Source: Rubrivivax sp.
Lineage (GTDB): Bacteria; Pseudomonadota; Gammaproteobacteria; Burkholderiales; Burkholderiaceae_C
Reading direction: 5' to 3'
Assembly: GCA_019635315.1 (NCBI GenBank)
Contig: JAHBZT010000004.1
Location: 1 to 64,000, forward strand
Length of the DNA: 64,000 nucleotides
The translations under genes were made by a program, and so were the position numbers. The notes beneath the pieces were generated by a model that was given only the letters and a program-made list of their open reading frames with translations, did no database searches and had not been told where the DNA came from. Below are positions 53,344 to 62,042 of the stretch, in pieces (within the stretch, counting starts at the first letter, position 1; each line of letters begins with the position of its first letter).

Positions 53344-54369
53344 CTACACGCCGCGCGCGCGCCTGAGCGTCTTCGCGCGGTCCACCGACTGCAGCGTCAG
53401 CTCCTGGCGCTCGTCGCCGCGGCGTATCGTCAGCTTCACCGCGCGCTCGGGCGCGCCGCCGTCCCACAGCGCCTTCCACAGCGCGGCGACATCGCGCACC
53501 GTGACGCCGTCGATGGCCAGCACCTGGTCGCCGCGCTGCACGCCGGCGACATCGGCCGGGCTGTCGTCGCTGACACGCGCCACGCGCACCTGCCCGCCCT
53601 GCTCGATGCAGTTGAGCCCCAGCCAGGCGCGTGTGCTGGCGCGCGAGGCGCCGCGCTGCAGCAGCTCGGCCAGGATGGGCTTGAGCAGGTCCACCGGCAC
53701 GAACATGTTGCCGGGCATCGGAGGCGCGTCGGGGCCGGCGGCGTCGGCGACGAACAGCGAACCCACGCCGAGCAGCTCGCCGCGGCCGTTGAACAGCCCG
53801 GCGCCGCTGTGGTCGCGCCGCGGCGGGTGCGTGAACAGCGCGCCGTCGATCAGGTACTCCCAGTAGCCGGCGAAGGGCCGGCGCGAGACCAGGCGCGCGA
53901 CGCTGACCAGGGCGTCCTCGCCGCCGCTGGCGAAGACCAGCGGCTCCTCGCGCCCCACCGCGGCCGGCTCGCCCAGCGGCACCGGCTCGCGGCCGATCGG
54001 CGTCAGCGCCTGCACGAGGCCGAAGCCGGTGGCCAGGTCGTAGGCCACGACCTTGGCCGGGATGCGGCGCGCGTCGTCGGTGACCAGCTCGACGTGTTCG
54101 GCCTCCAGCACCAGGTAGCCGATGGTCAGCACCAGGCCGTCGGCCGAGATCACGACGCCGGAGCCCTGGCGCAGCGTGCCCAGCGTGGCTGCCGAGCGGG
54201 CGTCGTCGACCGCCTGCACCTCGACACCGACCACGGCGTCGCTGGCGCGGCTGAGCGCGAGCGACTGCGCCTGCACCGACATCGGTTCGGCGGACAGCGC
54301 CGATGTCGCGGCGACCAGCGCCAGCCACAGCGCGGCCGCGAGGCCGCGGCGGAACCACAGGGACTGCAT
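53344..54369 (-). CDS. HtrA/S1C-like protein with degenerate catalytic triad
   Basis: A 341-residue exported protein with a signal peptide (1-27, ALWLALVAATSALSAEP). The protease domain resembles HtrA: LRQGSGVVISADGLVLTIGY where HtrA has a catalytic His at the position of Tyr85, then AYDLATGFGLVQ where the catalytic Asp is replaced by Gly115, and HSGAGLFN with Ser188 retained. A PDZ domain follows ([20 protein letters not shown]). It may therefore be a binding or scaffolding pseudo-protease instead of an active enzyme. The gene is convergent with the epimerase gene, 13 bases apart. Confidence 0.85.
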   Translation of the reverse strand: MQSLWFRRGLAAALWLALVAATSALSAEPMSVQAQSLALSRASDAVVGVEVQAVDDARSAATLGTLRQGSGVVISADGLVLTIGYLVLEAEHVELVTDDARRIPAKVVAYDLATGFGLVQALTPIGREPVPLGEPAAVGREEPLVFASGGEDALVSVARLVSRRPFAGYWEYLIDGALFTHPPRRDHSGAGLFNGRGELLGVGSLFVADAAGPDAPPMPGNMFVPVDLLKPILAELLQRGASRASTRAWLGLNCIEQGGQVRVARVSDDSPADVAGVQRGDQVLAIDGVTVRDVAALWKALWDGGAPERAVKLTIRRGDERQELTLQSVDRAKTLRRARGV

Positions 54370-54442
54370 GGCACCTCCAGCCACGCCCGCAGGGCGTGCA
54401 CGCCAGCATGCCGCCGGCGTCAAAGCCATGAACCCGTCGGGG

Positions 54443-55039
54443 TCAGCGTCGGCGCCGCGCGCCGAAGGGCGGCTGGCCGCGCCAGTAGCGGATCATCAGG
54501 AAGCCGCCGACCATGCCGCCCAGGTGCGCGAAGTGCGCGATGCCGGTGCGGTCGAAATAGCCCAGCAGCAGCTCCAGCGCGCCGAAGACGATGACGAAGG
54601 TGCGCGCCTTCATCGGGATCGGCGGGAACAGCGGCATGATCACGCGGTTCGGGAACAGCATGCCGAAGGCCAGCAGCAGCGCGAACAGCGCACCCGAGGC
54701 GCCCACCGTGGGCACGCGCGAGCCGACGACCGCGGTGAAGATCATCTGCGCCGCCGCCGCGGCCAGCACGCCGGCGAGTAGGAACTGCAGGTAGCGGCGG
54801 CTGCCCCACAGGCGCTCGAGCTCGCTGCCGAACATCCACAGGCCCAGCATGTTGAAGAACAGGTGGCCGACGCCGCCATGCAGGAAGGCGTAGGTCACGA
54901 CCTGCCAGGGGCCGAAGTTGCCACTGGACAGCGGGAACAGCGCAAACCAGAACTGGATCGGCGGAAACAGGAACTGCAGCGCGAAGATGCCGACGCAGGC
55001 GAGCATCAGGTTCTTCGTGATCGGCGGGATCGGCGGCAT
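54443..55039 (-). CDS. Rhomboid-family intramembrane serine protease
   Basis: A 198-residue membrane protein with six hydrophobic helices. The oxyanion/loop motif is HGGVGHLFFN (54-63), the catalytic Ser115 lies in GASGALFA, and the catalytic His172 in AHLGG. This is the minimal six-helix rhomboid, which cleaves membrane helices. ATG 55039 was chosen because upstream readings run through the tRNA-Leu gene. The 3' end lies 73 bases before the HtrA-like gene on the same strand. Confidence 0.92.
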   Translation of the reverse strand: MPPIPPITKNLMLACVGIFALQFLFPPIQFWFALFPLSSGNFGPWQVVTYAFLHGGVGHLFFNMLGLWMFGSELERLWGSRRYLQFLLAGVLAAAAAQMIFTAVVGSRVPTVGASGALFALLLAFGMLFPNRVIMPLFPPIPMKARTFVIVFGALELLLGYFDRTGIAHFAHLGGMVGGFLMIRYWRGQPPFGARRRR

Positions 55040-55082
55040 CGGGTCAACGGGCTGGAGCGCCGCGGAGGACCTGGCGCCTGGC

Positions 55083-55167
55083 TGGTGCCCGCGGCCAGAC
55101 TCGAACTGGCACGCCTTGCGGCGGCGGATTTTGAGTCCGCTACGTCTACCGATTTCGTCACGCGGGC
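55083..55167 (-). tRNA. tRNA-Leu (anticodon CAA)
   Basis: An 85-base minus-strand cloverleaf with the CCA end encoded. The acceptor stem pairs GCCCGCG with CGCGGGC and has the A discriminator; the anticodon stem GCGGA/TCCGC encloses loop CTCAAAA with anticodon CAA; the variable arm is long, as in type II tRNAs. It reads UUG codons. Confidence 0.95.
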
Positions 55168-55310
55168 GCGGGAGCCCGGACTTCGTCCAGGGCGCGGGCA
55201 TTATCACATGCGCCCTCCGGCCGGCCGCGGCCGGCGGCGCCCCGGCGCGCCCCGGCTGGCGGCGTGGTCGCCGGCGCGCTGCGACAATGTCCGGCAGGAG
55301 GATGGCCTGG

Positions 55311-56231
55311 ATGACGCAGCCCGTGGGTACCGACTACCCGACCCTGGAAGAAGCCATCGGCCGCACGCCACTGGTGCGCCTGCAGCGCCTGCCCGGCGCG
55401 GCCGGCGCCGCGCGCGGCAACGTGATCCTGGGCAAGCTGGAAGGCAACAACCCGGCCGGCTCGGTGAAGGACCGGCCGGCGATCGCGATGATCCGCGGCG
55501 CCGAGCGGCGCGGCGAGATCAAGCCCGGCGACACGCTGATCGAGGCCACCAGCGGCAACACCGGCATCGCGCTGGCGATGGCAGCGGCGATCCGCGGCTA
55601 CCGCATGGTGCTGATCATGCCGGAGGACCTGTCGGTCGAGCGCGCGCAGACCATGAAGGCCTTCGGCGCCGAGCTGATCCTGACGCCCAAGAGCGGCGGC
55701 ATGGAGTACGCGCGCGACCTCGCCGAGCAGATGCAGCGCGAAGGGCAGGGCCGCGTGCTCGACCAGTTTGCGAATGCCGACAACCCGCGTGTTCACCATG
55801 AAACCACCGGTCCCGAGATCTGGCAGGACACCGGCGGGCGCGTCACGCATTTCGTCAGCGCGATGGGCACCACCGGCACCATCACCGGCGTGTCGCGCTT
55901 CCTGAAGGAGAAGAACCCGTCGGTGCGTGTCGTCGGCGCGCAGCCGGCCGAGGGCTCGCGCATCCCGGGCATCCGCAAGTGGCCCGAGGCCTACCTGCCG
56001 AAGATCTACGACCCGACCGGCATCGACGAGCTGGTGCTGGTCAGCCAGGCCGACGCCGAGGACATGGCGCGGCGCCTGGCGCGCGAGGAAGGGCTGTTTG
56101 CCGGCATCTCGGCCGCCGGCGCCTGCTGGGTGGCGCTGCAGATCGCCGCGCAGGTGCACGACGCGACCATCGTCTTCATCGTCTGCGACCGCGGCGACCG
56201 CTACCTTTCCACCGGCGTCTTTCCCGCATGA
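55311..56231 (+). CDS. cysM: Cysteine synthase B (CysM)
   Basis: A 306-residue PLP enzyme that makes cysteine from O-acetylserine and sulfide or thiosulfate. The PLP lysine is Lys53 in NNPAGSVKDRP; TSGNTGIALA (80-89) is the substrate loop, and GTTGTITGVSRFLKEKNP the PLP phosphate loop. HHETTGPEIW and AQPAEGSRIPGIRKWPEAY mark CysM rather than CysK. GGAGG stands nine bases before ATG 55311; an ATG at 55302 is too close to it. It overlaps the Nudix gene by four bases (ATGA) in a conserved-looking sulfur cluster. Confidence 0.93.
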   Translation: MTQPVGTDYPTLEEAIGRTPLVRLQRLPGAAGAARGNVILGKLEGNNPAGSVKDRPAIAMIRGAERRGEIKPGDTLIEATSGNTGIALAMAAAIRGYRMVLIMPEDLSVERAQTMKAFGAELILTPKSGGMEYARDLAEQMQREGQGRVLDQFANADNPRVHHETTGPEIWQDTGGRVTHFVSAMGTTGTITGVSRFLKEKNPSVRVVGAQPAEGSRIPGIRKWPEAYLPKIYDPTGIDELVLVSQADAEDMARRLAREEGLFAGISAAGACWVALQIAAQVHDATIVFIVCDRGDRYLSTGVFPA

Positions 56232-56770
56232 CGACGCCCGGCTTCCGCTTCTGCCCGCAGTGCGCAACGGCGCTGGCACAGATCGAGCAGGTCGAGGACA
56301 GCGGCGCGAAGACGCGGCTGCGCTGCCCGGCCTGCGGCTGGACTCACTGGAACAACCCGACGCCGGTGCTGTCCGCGGTGATCGAATGTGCCGACCGCGG
56401 CGGGCAGTTGCTGCTGGCGCGCAATGCCGCCTGGACGCAGCGCATGTTTGCGCTGATCACCGGCTTCATGGAAGCCGGCGAGACGCCCGAGCAGGGCATC
56501 ACGCGCGAGGTGGCGGAGGAGACGGCGCTGGCAGTGCGCGAGCTGTCGCTGATCGGCGTCTACGACTTCCAGCGCATGAACCAGGTCATCATCGCCTACC
56601 ACGCGCTGGCCGAGGGCGAGATCCGGCTGTCGCCGGAACTGGCCGAATACAAGCTGTTCGAGCCGGCCGCGGTGCGCTGCTGGCCGGCCGGCACCGGCTA
56701 TGCGCTGGCGGACTGGCTGCGCTCGCGCGGCCACGAGCCGCAGTTCATCGACCTCGCACGCAAGACCTAG
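56228..56770 (+). CDS. Zinc-ribbon Nudix hydrolase
   Basis: A 180-residue Nudix hydrolase. A Zn ribbon (Cys9, Cys12, Cys33, Cys36 in FCPQC and CPAC) leads into the Nudix box at 79-101, G-x5-E-x7-REVAEET. The box has a Thr where Gly is common, which occurs in some Nudix proteins. Zn-ribbon members include NudC and hydrolyse NADH or nucleoside diphosphate derivatives. It overlaps cysM (ATGA) and is 11 bases before the TusA-like gene. Confidence 0.9.
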   Translation: MTTPGFRFCPQCATALAQIEQVEDSGAKTRLRCPACGWTHWNNPTPVLSAVIECADRGGQLLLARNAAWTQRMFALITGFMEAGETPEQGITREVAEETALAVRELSLIGVYDFQRMNQVIIAYHALAEGEIRLSPELAEYKLFEPAAVRCWPAGTGYALADWLRSRGHEPQFIDLARKT

Positions 56771-56781
56771 AATCCGCCGCC

Positions 56782-57009
56782 ATGGAAGCGTCCAAGGAAC
56801 TCGACACACGCGGTCTGAACTGCCCGCTGCCCATCCTGAAGGCCAAGAAGGCGCTCGCGGACATGGGCAGCGGCCAGCTGTTGCGCGTGGTGTCCACCGA
56901 CCCCGGCTCGGTGCGCGACTTCCAGGCCTTCGCGCGCCAGACCGGCAACGAACTGGTCGAGCAGACCAGCGGCGGCAGCGAGTTCGTGCACGTGCTGCGC
57001 CGGCGCTAG
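56782..57009 (+). CDS. tusA: TusA/SirA-like sulfurtransferase
   Basis: A 75-residue protein with the TusA CPxP motif: Cys14 in TRGLNCPLPILKAKKAL, followed by the short beta-alpha fold with SVRDFQAFARQTGNEL. TusA relays sulfur as a persulfide for tRNA thiolation or for other sulfur transfers. It is small enough to be missed in coarse gene calls. Linked to cysM and the Nudix gene, it suggests a sulfur-handling operon. Confidence 0.9.
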   Translation: MEASKELDTRGLNCPLPILKAKKALADMGSGQLLRVVSTDPGSVRDFQAFARQTGNELVEQTSGGSEFVHVLRRR

Positions 57010-57037
57010 GTAGGCGCACGCCGCGGCAGGCAGCCGG

Positions 57038-57055
57038 CGCGCGGCCGGCCGCGCG
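57038..57055. repeat. 18-bp GC palindrome between convergent genes
   Basis: CGCGCGGCCGGCCGCGCG is a perfect palindrome that directly precedes the galU stop codon and follows tusA by 28 bases. It could act as a two-way transcript end, but has no T run. Confidence 0.45.
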
Positions 57056-57922
57056 TCAGAGTTCCAGGTTCTTGAGGTAGGCGCGGAAGCCCGCGCCCAG
57101 TTCCGGGTGCGCCAGCGCCAGCTCGACGTTGGCCTCCAGGAAGCCTTCCTTGCTGCCGCAGTCGTAGCGCCGGCCCTCGTAGCGGTAGGCGAAGACCTTC
57201 TCGCGACGCAGCAGCGACGCGATGCCGTCGGTGAGCTGGATCTCGCCGCCCACGCCGCGCGGCTGCGTCGCGATCTCGTGGAAGACGCCGGGCGTCAGGA
57301 TGTAGCGGCCGGCCACACCCCAGCGCGAGGGCGCCACCTCCGGCGCCGGCTTCTCGACGATGCGGCTGACGTCCATCAGCCGCTCGTTGACCATCTGGCC
57401 GTCGACGATGCCGTAGCGCCGCGTGTGCTCGGCCGGCACCTCCTGCACGGCCAGGATGCTGGCGCGCCATTCGGCGAACTGCTCGACCATCTGCTTGAGC
57501 ACCGGGGGCTGGCCGACCATCAGGTCGTCGGCCAGCAGCACCGCGAAGGGCTGGTCGCCGACCAGGCGCTGGCCGCACAGCACCGCGTGCCCCAGGCCCA
57601 GGGCCTGCGCCTGGCGCACGTAGATGCACTCCATGTCGTCGGGCTTGACGCTGCGCACGACCTCCAGCAGTTCCTGCTTGCCGGCCTGCTCGAGCGCGAC
57701 CTCGAGCTCGAAGGTCATGTCGAAGTGATCCTCGATCGGGCGCTTGTGGCGGCCGGTCACGAAGATCATCTCGCGCACGCCGGCCGCGTAGGCCTCCTCC
57801 ACCGCATACTGGATGAGCGGCTTGTCGACGACCGGCAGCATCTCCTTGGGTTGCGCCTTCGTCGCGGGGAGGAAACGGGTGCCGAGACCGGCGACCGGGA
57901 AAATTGCCTTCTGGACCCGCAT
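57056..57922 (-). CDS. galU: UTP-glucose-1-phosphate uridylyltransferase
   Basis: A 288-residue nucleotidyltransferase that makes UDP-glucose. The N-terminus [20 protein letters not shown] carries the uridylyl-binding loop, and [33 protein letters not shown] and LTDGIASLL are the other family motifs. ATG 57922 was chosen since AAAGAG precedes it; a GTG seven codons upstream is possible. It is divergent from the dehydrogenase-like gene (83 bases). Confidence 0.94.
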   Translation of the reverse strand: MRVQKAIFPVAGLGTRFLPATKAQPKEMLPVVDKPLIQYAVEEAYAAGVREMIFVTGRHKRPIEDHFDMTFELEVALEQAGKQELLEVVRSVKPDDMECIYVRQAQALGLGHAVLCGQRLVGDQPFAVLLADDLMVGQPPVLKQMVEQFAEWRASILAVQEVPAEHTRRYGIVDGQMVNERLMDVSRIVEKPAPEVAPSRWGVAGRYILTPGVFHEIATQPRGVGGEIQLTDGIASLLRREKVFAYRYEGRRYDCGSKEGFLEANVELALAHPELGAGFRAYLKNLEL

Positions 57923-58005
57923 ACCGCTCTTTAGAATTGTCACAGTCCAGCCGATTGTGGCATGCGGCCTCCTGCTTGCCCAATGAAGAACTCACGCCTG
58001 CCCCC

Positions 58006-58980
58006 ATGGACGTGCTGATCGTCGAACCGCTGGACTCCGATGTCCTGGCGTGGCTCGGCGCGCGGCATGGCGTGCAGTACGCGCCGGAGCTCGCGAACGA
58101 TCCGCACGGTTTCCGCGCCGCGCTGGCGCGCGTGCGCTCGGTGATCATCCCGCCCTCGGTGGCGCTGGACGCGGTGACGCTGTCGCGCGCGCCCTCGCTG
58201 CGCATCGTCGGCCGGCTGTCGGTGGGCGCCGAGAATATCGACCTGGAGGCCTGCGCGCGTGCCGGCATCGAGGTCGTGCGCCCGGCCAGCGCCAGCGCCT
58301 CGGCCGAGGCCGAATTCGTGATCGGCGCGCTGCTGCAGATGCTGCGCCGCGTGCCCATCATCAACGACGAGGGCCTGCTCGTCGGCCGCGAGCTCGGTGG
58401 CGCCACGGTCGGCGTCGTCGGCGTCACGCCGGCGGTCAAGACGCTGGCCGCGCTGCTGCGCGCCTTCGGGGCGCGCGTCATCGGCTACGACCCCAGCGTG
58501 CATGCCTCGGACTCGATCTGGGCGCGCTCGGAGGTGGAGGCCGTCGGCCTGCGCGAGCTGATGCAGAGCAGCGACGCGGTGTGCGTGCTGCTGACCTTCT
58601 ACCCGCGCTACGTCGGCCTGTTCGGCGAGCGGCTGCTCGCCGAGTGCAAGGACAACCAGGTGCTGGTCAGCCTGGCGCACTCCAGCCTGTTCGACGAACG
58701 GGCGCTGGCCGGCGCGCTGAGCAACGGCCCGCTGGCCGCCGCCTGGTTCGACAGCATGGAGCCCGGCCTGCTCGACCCCGGGCGGCCGTTGCGCCACATC
58801 GACACGCTGCAGGTCACGCCGCGGGTGGCCGGCACCACGCAGCAGTCGCGCGTGCGCAGCGCCTGGGCGGTGGCCCGGCGCATCGACGAGCTGCTGCTGA
58901 CGCCGCTGCCGCGCAGCGGCTTCAGGCCGACGCGGCCAGACGATCTGACTGGTCTCGAAGGCGACCCAGCGCCTGTCTGA
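58006..58980 (+). CDS. D-2-hydroxyacid-dehydrogenase-like protein, active site altered
   Basis: A 324-residue protein of the D-isomer-specific 2-hydroxyacid dehydrogenase fold. The nucleotide-binding region reads [19 protein letters not shown] (133-151) instead of the usual Gly-rich GxGxxG. The substrate-orienting Arg of the N-x-x-R-G motif is His225 in [11 protein letters not shown], and the catalytic His of the TPH motif is Arg273 in VTPRVAGTT. The Glu of the triad is retained (SMEPG). It could bind NAD without this reaction, or use other residues. The last 59 bases overlap the end of valS tail to tail. Confidence 0.8.
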   Translation: MDVLIVEPLDSDVLAWLGARHGVQYAPELANDPHGFRAALARVRSVIIPPSVALDAVTLSRAPSLRIVGRLSVGAENIDLEACARAGIEVVRPASASASAEAEFVIGALLQMLRRVPIINDEGLLVGRELGGATVGVVGVTPAVKTLAALLRAFGARVIGYDPSVHASDSIWARSEVEAVGLRELMQSSDAVCVLLTFYPRYVGLFGERLLAECKDNQVLVSLAHSSLFDERALAGALSNGPLAAAWFDSMEPGLLDPGRPLRHIDTLQVTPRVAGTTQQSRVRSAWAVARRIDELLLTPLPRSGFRPTRPDDLTGLEGDPAPV

Positions 58981-61792
58981 AGCCTTCCAGCCGCTCGCGC
59001 TCCTGCGCGACGACGGCGGCCGGCGCGCGTTCGACGAAGCTGGCATTGCCGAGCTTGGCCTCGGCCTTCGCGATCTCGCCGGCCAGGCGCGTGATCTCCT
59101 TGTCCAGCCGCGCACGCTCGGCCGCGACGTCGATCTCCACGTGCAGCGCCAGCCGCAGGTCGCCGCTGACGGCGACCGGCGCATTGCGCGTTGCGGCGGC
59201 GAAGGCCGCCTCGTCGGCCGGCACGCGAACCTCGGCGATGCGCGCGAGCGCCTTCAGCAGCGGCGTCGCGGCGGCGACGAAGCCGGCGTCGCCCAGCGCC
59301 AGCAGCGGCACGCGTTCGCCGGGGGCCAGGCCCATCTCGCTGCGCAGCCGGCGTGTCTCGGCGACCAGCGCCTTCAGCCGCGCCACCCAGGCGTCGGCCT
59401 GCGCATCCACCTTCTCCAGCTGGGCCTGCGGGTAGGGCGCGGTGACGATGCTCGCGCCGCTGCCCGCCGCCTTGCGGCCGGCCACCGGCGCCACCGCCTC
59501 CCACAGCTCGGCGGTGATGAAGGGCGCCACCGGGTGCAGCAGGCGCAGCACGGTCTCCAGCGTGCGGATCAGCGTGCGCCGCGTGGCGCGCGCCGCCGCC
59601 TCGTCGCCGGCGGCCGCGGCCTCGGCCAGCTGCACCTTCGCGATCTCCAGGTACCAGTCGCAGTACTCGTCCCACACGAAGGCGTAGAGGGCATTCGCGA
59701 CGTTGTCCAGCCGGTAGTCGGCGAAGCCCTGCGCGACGGCCTGCTCGACGCGCTGCAGCTCGCCGGTGATCCAGCGGTCGGGCTGCGAGAAACGCAGGTA
59801 GCCGTGGAACGGGGCCCCGGGTTCGCACTCGGCCTTGGTGTGCTCCTTGAGCCCGCAGTCCTGGCCCTCGCAGTTCATCAGCACGAAGCGCGTGGCGTTC
59901 CAGAGCTTGTTGCAGAAGTTGCGGTAGCCCTCGCAGCGCTTGGTGTCGAAATTGACGTTGCGGCCCAGCGTGGCGTAGCTGGCCATCGTGAAGCGCAGCG
60001 CGTCGGCGCCGAAGGCCGGGATGCCCTGCGGAAACTCCTTCTCGGTCTCCTTGCGCACCCGCGGCGCGGTCTCGGGCCGGCGCAGGCCGCTGGTGCGCTT
60101 CTCGAGCAGGCGCGGCAGATCGATGCCGTCGATCAGGTCCACCGGGTCGAGCACGTTGCCCTCGGACTTGCTCATCTTCTTGCCCTGCGCGTCGCGCACC
60201 AGGCCGTGGATGTAGACGTCGCGGAAGGGCACCTGGCCGGTGAAGTGCGTCGTCATCATGATCATCCGGGCGACCCAGAAGAAGATGATGTCGAAGCCGG
60301 TCACGAGCACGGTGCTGGGCAGGAACAGCTGCTGCTCGAGCCGGGCCTGCGCCGTGTCGTGCGGCCAGCCGAGCGTGGAGAAGGGCACCAGCGCCGAGCT
60401 GTACCAGGTGTCGAGCACGTCCTCGTCGCGCGTCAGCGGTCCGCTGTAGCCGGCGGCGGCGGCGCGCTCGCGCGCCTCGTCCTCGCTGCGCGCGACGAAG
60501 AGTTCGCCGCCCGTGCCGTACCAGGCCGGGATCTGGTGGCCCCACCAGAGCTGGCGGCTGATGCACCAGTCCTGGATGTTGTTCATCCAGTGGTTGTAGG
60601 TGTTGACCCATTGCTCGGGCACGAAGCGCACCTGGCCGCTGGCCACCGCGTCGATCGCCTTCTGCGCGATGCTCGTGCCGTCGCGCCCTGGCTTGCCGAC
60701 GGCGACGAACCACTGGTGCGTCAGCATCGGCTCCACCACCTGGCCGGTGCGCTCGCAGCGCGGCACCACCAGGCGGTGCTTGCGCGTCTCCACCAGCAGC
60801 CCCTGCGCCTCGAGGTCGGCGACGACGCGCTTGCGCGCCTCGAAGCGGTCCAGCCCGCGGTAGGCGGCGGGTGCGTTGTCGTTGATGCGTGCCGACAGGT
60901 CCAGCACGCAGATCGTGGGCAGGCCGTGGCGCTGGCCGACCGCGAAGTCGTTGAGGTCGTGCGCCGGCGTCACCTTCACGACGCCGGTGCCGAATGCGCG
61001 GTCGACGTAGGCGTCCTGGATGACCGGGATCAGGCGGTCGGTCAGCGGCAGCCGCACCTGGCGGCCGACGAAGGCCGCATAACGCTCGTCCTCCGGGTGC
61101 ACCATCACCGCGGTGTCGCCGAGCAGGGTCTCCGGCCGCGTCGTCGCGACGACCAGCGACCCGGAGCCGTCGGCCAGGGGGTAGCGGATGTGCCAGAGGA
61201 AGCCGTCCTCCTCCTCGCTCATCACCTCCAGGTCGCTGACCGCGCTCTTGAGCTGCGGGTCCCAGTTGACCATGCGCTCGCCGCGGTAGATCAGGCCCTC
61301 GTCGTACAGGCGCACGAAGGTCTCGGTGACGACGGCCGAGAGCTGGTCGTCCATCGTGAAGTACTCGCGCGACCAGTCCACGCTGTCGCCCATGCGGCGC
61401 ATCTGGTTGGTGATGGTCGCGCCGCTGGTCGCCTTCCAGTCCCAGACCTGGGCGACGAAGTTCTTGCGCCCGAGGTCGTGGCGCGACAGGCCGGCTTCCT
61501 GCAGCTGGCGCTCCACGACGATCTGCGTCGCGATGCCGGCGTGGTCGGTGCCCGGCAGCCACAGCGTGTTGAAGCCGCGCATGCGGTGGTAGCGGGTCAG
61601 CGCGTCCATGATGGTCTGGTTGAACGCGTGGCCCATGTGCAGCGTGCCGGTCACGTTGGGCGGCGGCAGCTGGATGCTGAACGACGGCCGCGCCGGGTCC
61701 AGCGTCGGACGGAAGGCGTCGCCGGCGGCCCACACCGGACCCCAGCGGGCCTCGATGGCGGCGGGGTCGAAGGACTTGGCGAGCTCGGTCAT
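58922..61792 (-). CDS. valS: Valine-tRNA ligase
   Basis: A 956-residue class I aminoacyl-tRNA synthetase. The HIGH-type motif is TLHMGH near residue 51, [15 protein letters not shown] just before it; the KMSKS motif is [11 protein letters not shown]; the editing domain has [14 protein letters not shown]; the anticodon-binding domain and the long C-terminal coiled coil ([20 protein letters not shown]) follow. The length fits bacterial ValRS. ATG 61792 gives the usual start [10 protein letters not shown]. Confidence 0.97.
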   Translation of the reverse strand: MTELAKSFDPAAIEARWGPVWAAGDAFRPTLDPARPSFSIQLPPPNVTGTLHMGHAFNQTIMDALTRYHRMRGFNTLWLPGTDHAGIATQIVVERQLQEAGLSRHDLGRKNFVAQVWDWKATSGATITNQMRRMGDSVDWSREYFTMDDQLSAVVTETFVRLYDEGLIYRGERMVNWDPQLKSAVSDLEVMSEEEDGFLWHIRYPLADGSGSLVVATTRPETLLGDTAVMVHPEDERYAAFVGRQVRLPLTDRLIPVIQDAYVDRAFGTGVVKVTPAHDLNDFAVGQRHGLPTICVLDLSARINDNAPAAYRGLDRFEARKRVVADLEAQGLLVETRKHRLVVPRCERTGQVVEPMLTHQWFVAVGKPGRDGTSIAQKAIDAVASGQVRFVPEQWVNTYNHWMNNIQDWCISRQLWWGHQIPAWYGTGGELFVARSEDEARERAAAAGYSGPLTRDEDVLDTWYSSALVPFSTLGWPHDTAQARLEQQLFLPSTVLVTGFDIIFFWVARMIMMTTHFTGQVPFRDVYIHGLVRDAQGKKMSKSEGNVLDPVDLIDGIDLPRLLEKRTSGLRRPETAPRVRKETEKEFPQGIPAFGADALRFTMASYATLGRNVNFDTKRCEGYRNFCNKLWNATRFVLMNCEGQDCGLKEHTKAECEPGAPFHGYLRFSQPDRWITGELQRVEQAVAQGFADYRLDNVANALYAFVWDEYCDWYLEIAKVQLAEAAAAGDEAAARATRRTLIRTLETVLRLLHPVAPFITAELWEAVAPVAGRKAAGSGASIVTAPYPQAQLEKVDAQADAWVARLKALVAETRRLRSEMGLAPGERVPLLALGDAGFVAAATPLLKALARIAEVRVPADEAAFAAATRNAPVAVSGDLRLALHVEIDVAAERARLDKEITRLAGEIAKAEAKLGNASFVERAPAAVVAQERERLEGFRQALGRLRDQSDRLAASA

Positions 61793-62042
61793 GGCGGGGC
61801 GGCAGGGTGGCGGTTCGGGCGGGGCGCGGACCGGCGGACGGGGTCGCTGACGCGGGCAGCCGTCGCGGCGCAGGGCAGCCGCGGATTGTAGGTGGCGGGC
61901 CGTGCGCGAGCGCCCGGCGCGCGACGGCACGCTGCGGCCGGCGACGGTCGTGCCGTACCTCGCAGGCGGCGCCGCCGGCGGCGCGCCCCGAGGGTGGCGC
62001 CGCTGGTGGCGCGCGGGCGGCGGTGATAGGCTGCGGCGCACC

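Noticed and set aside
53344-54369. The HtrA-like gene as a decayed pseudogene
   Set aside because: The frame is intact over 341 codons with a normal signal peptide and PDZ domain and GC-rich codon use, so loss of the triad alone is not evidence of decay.
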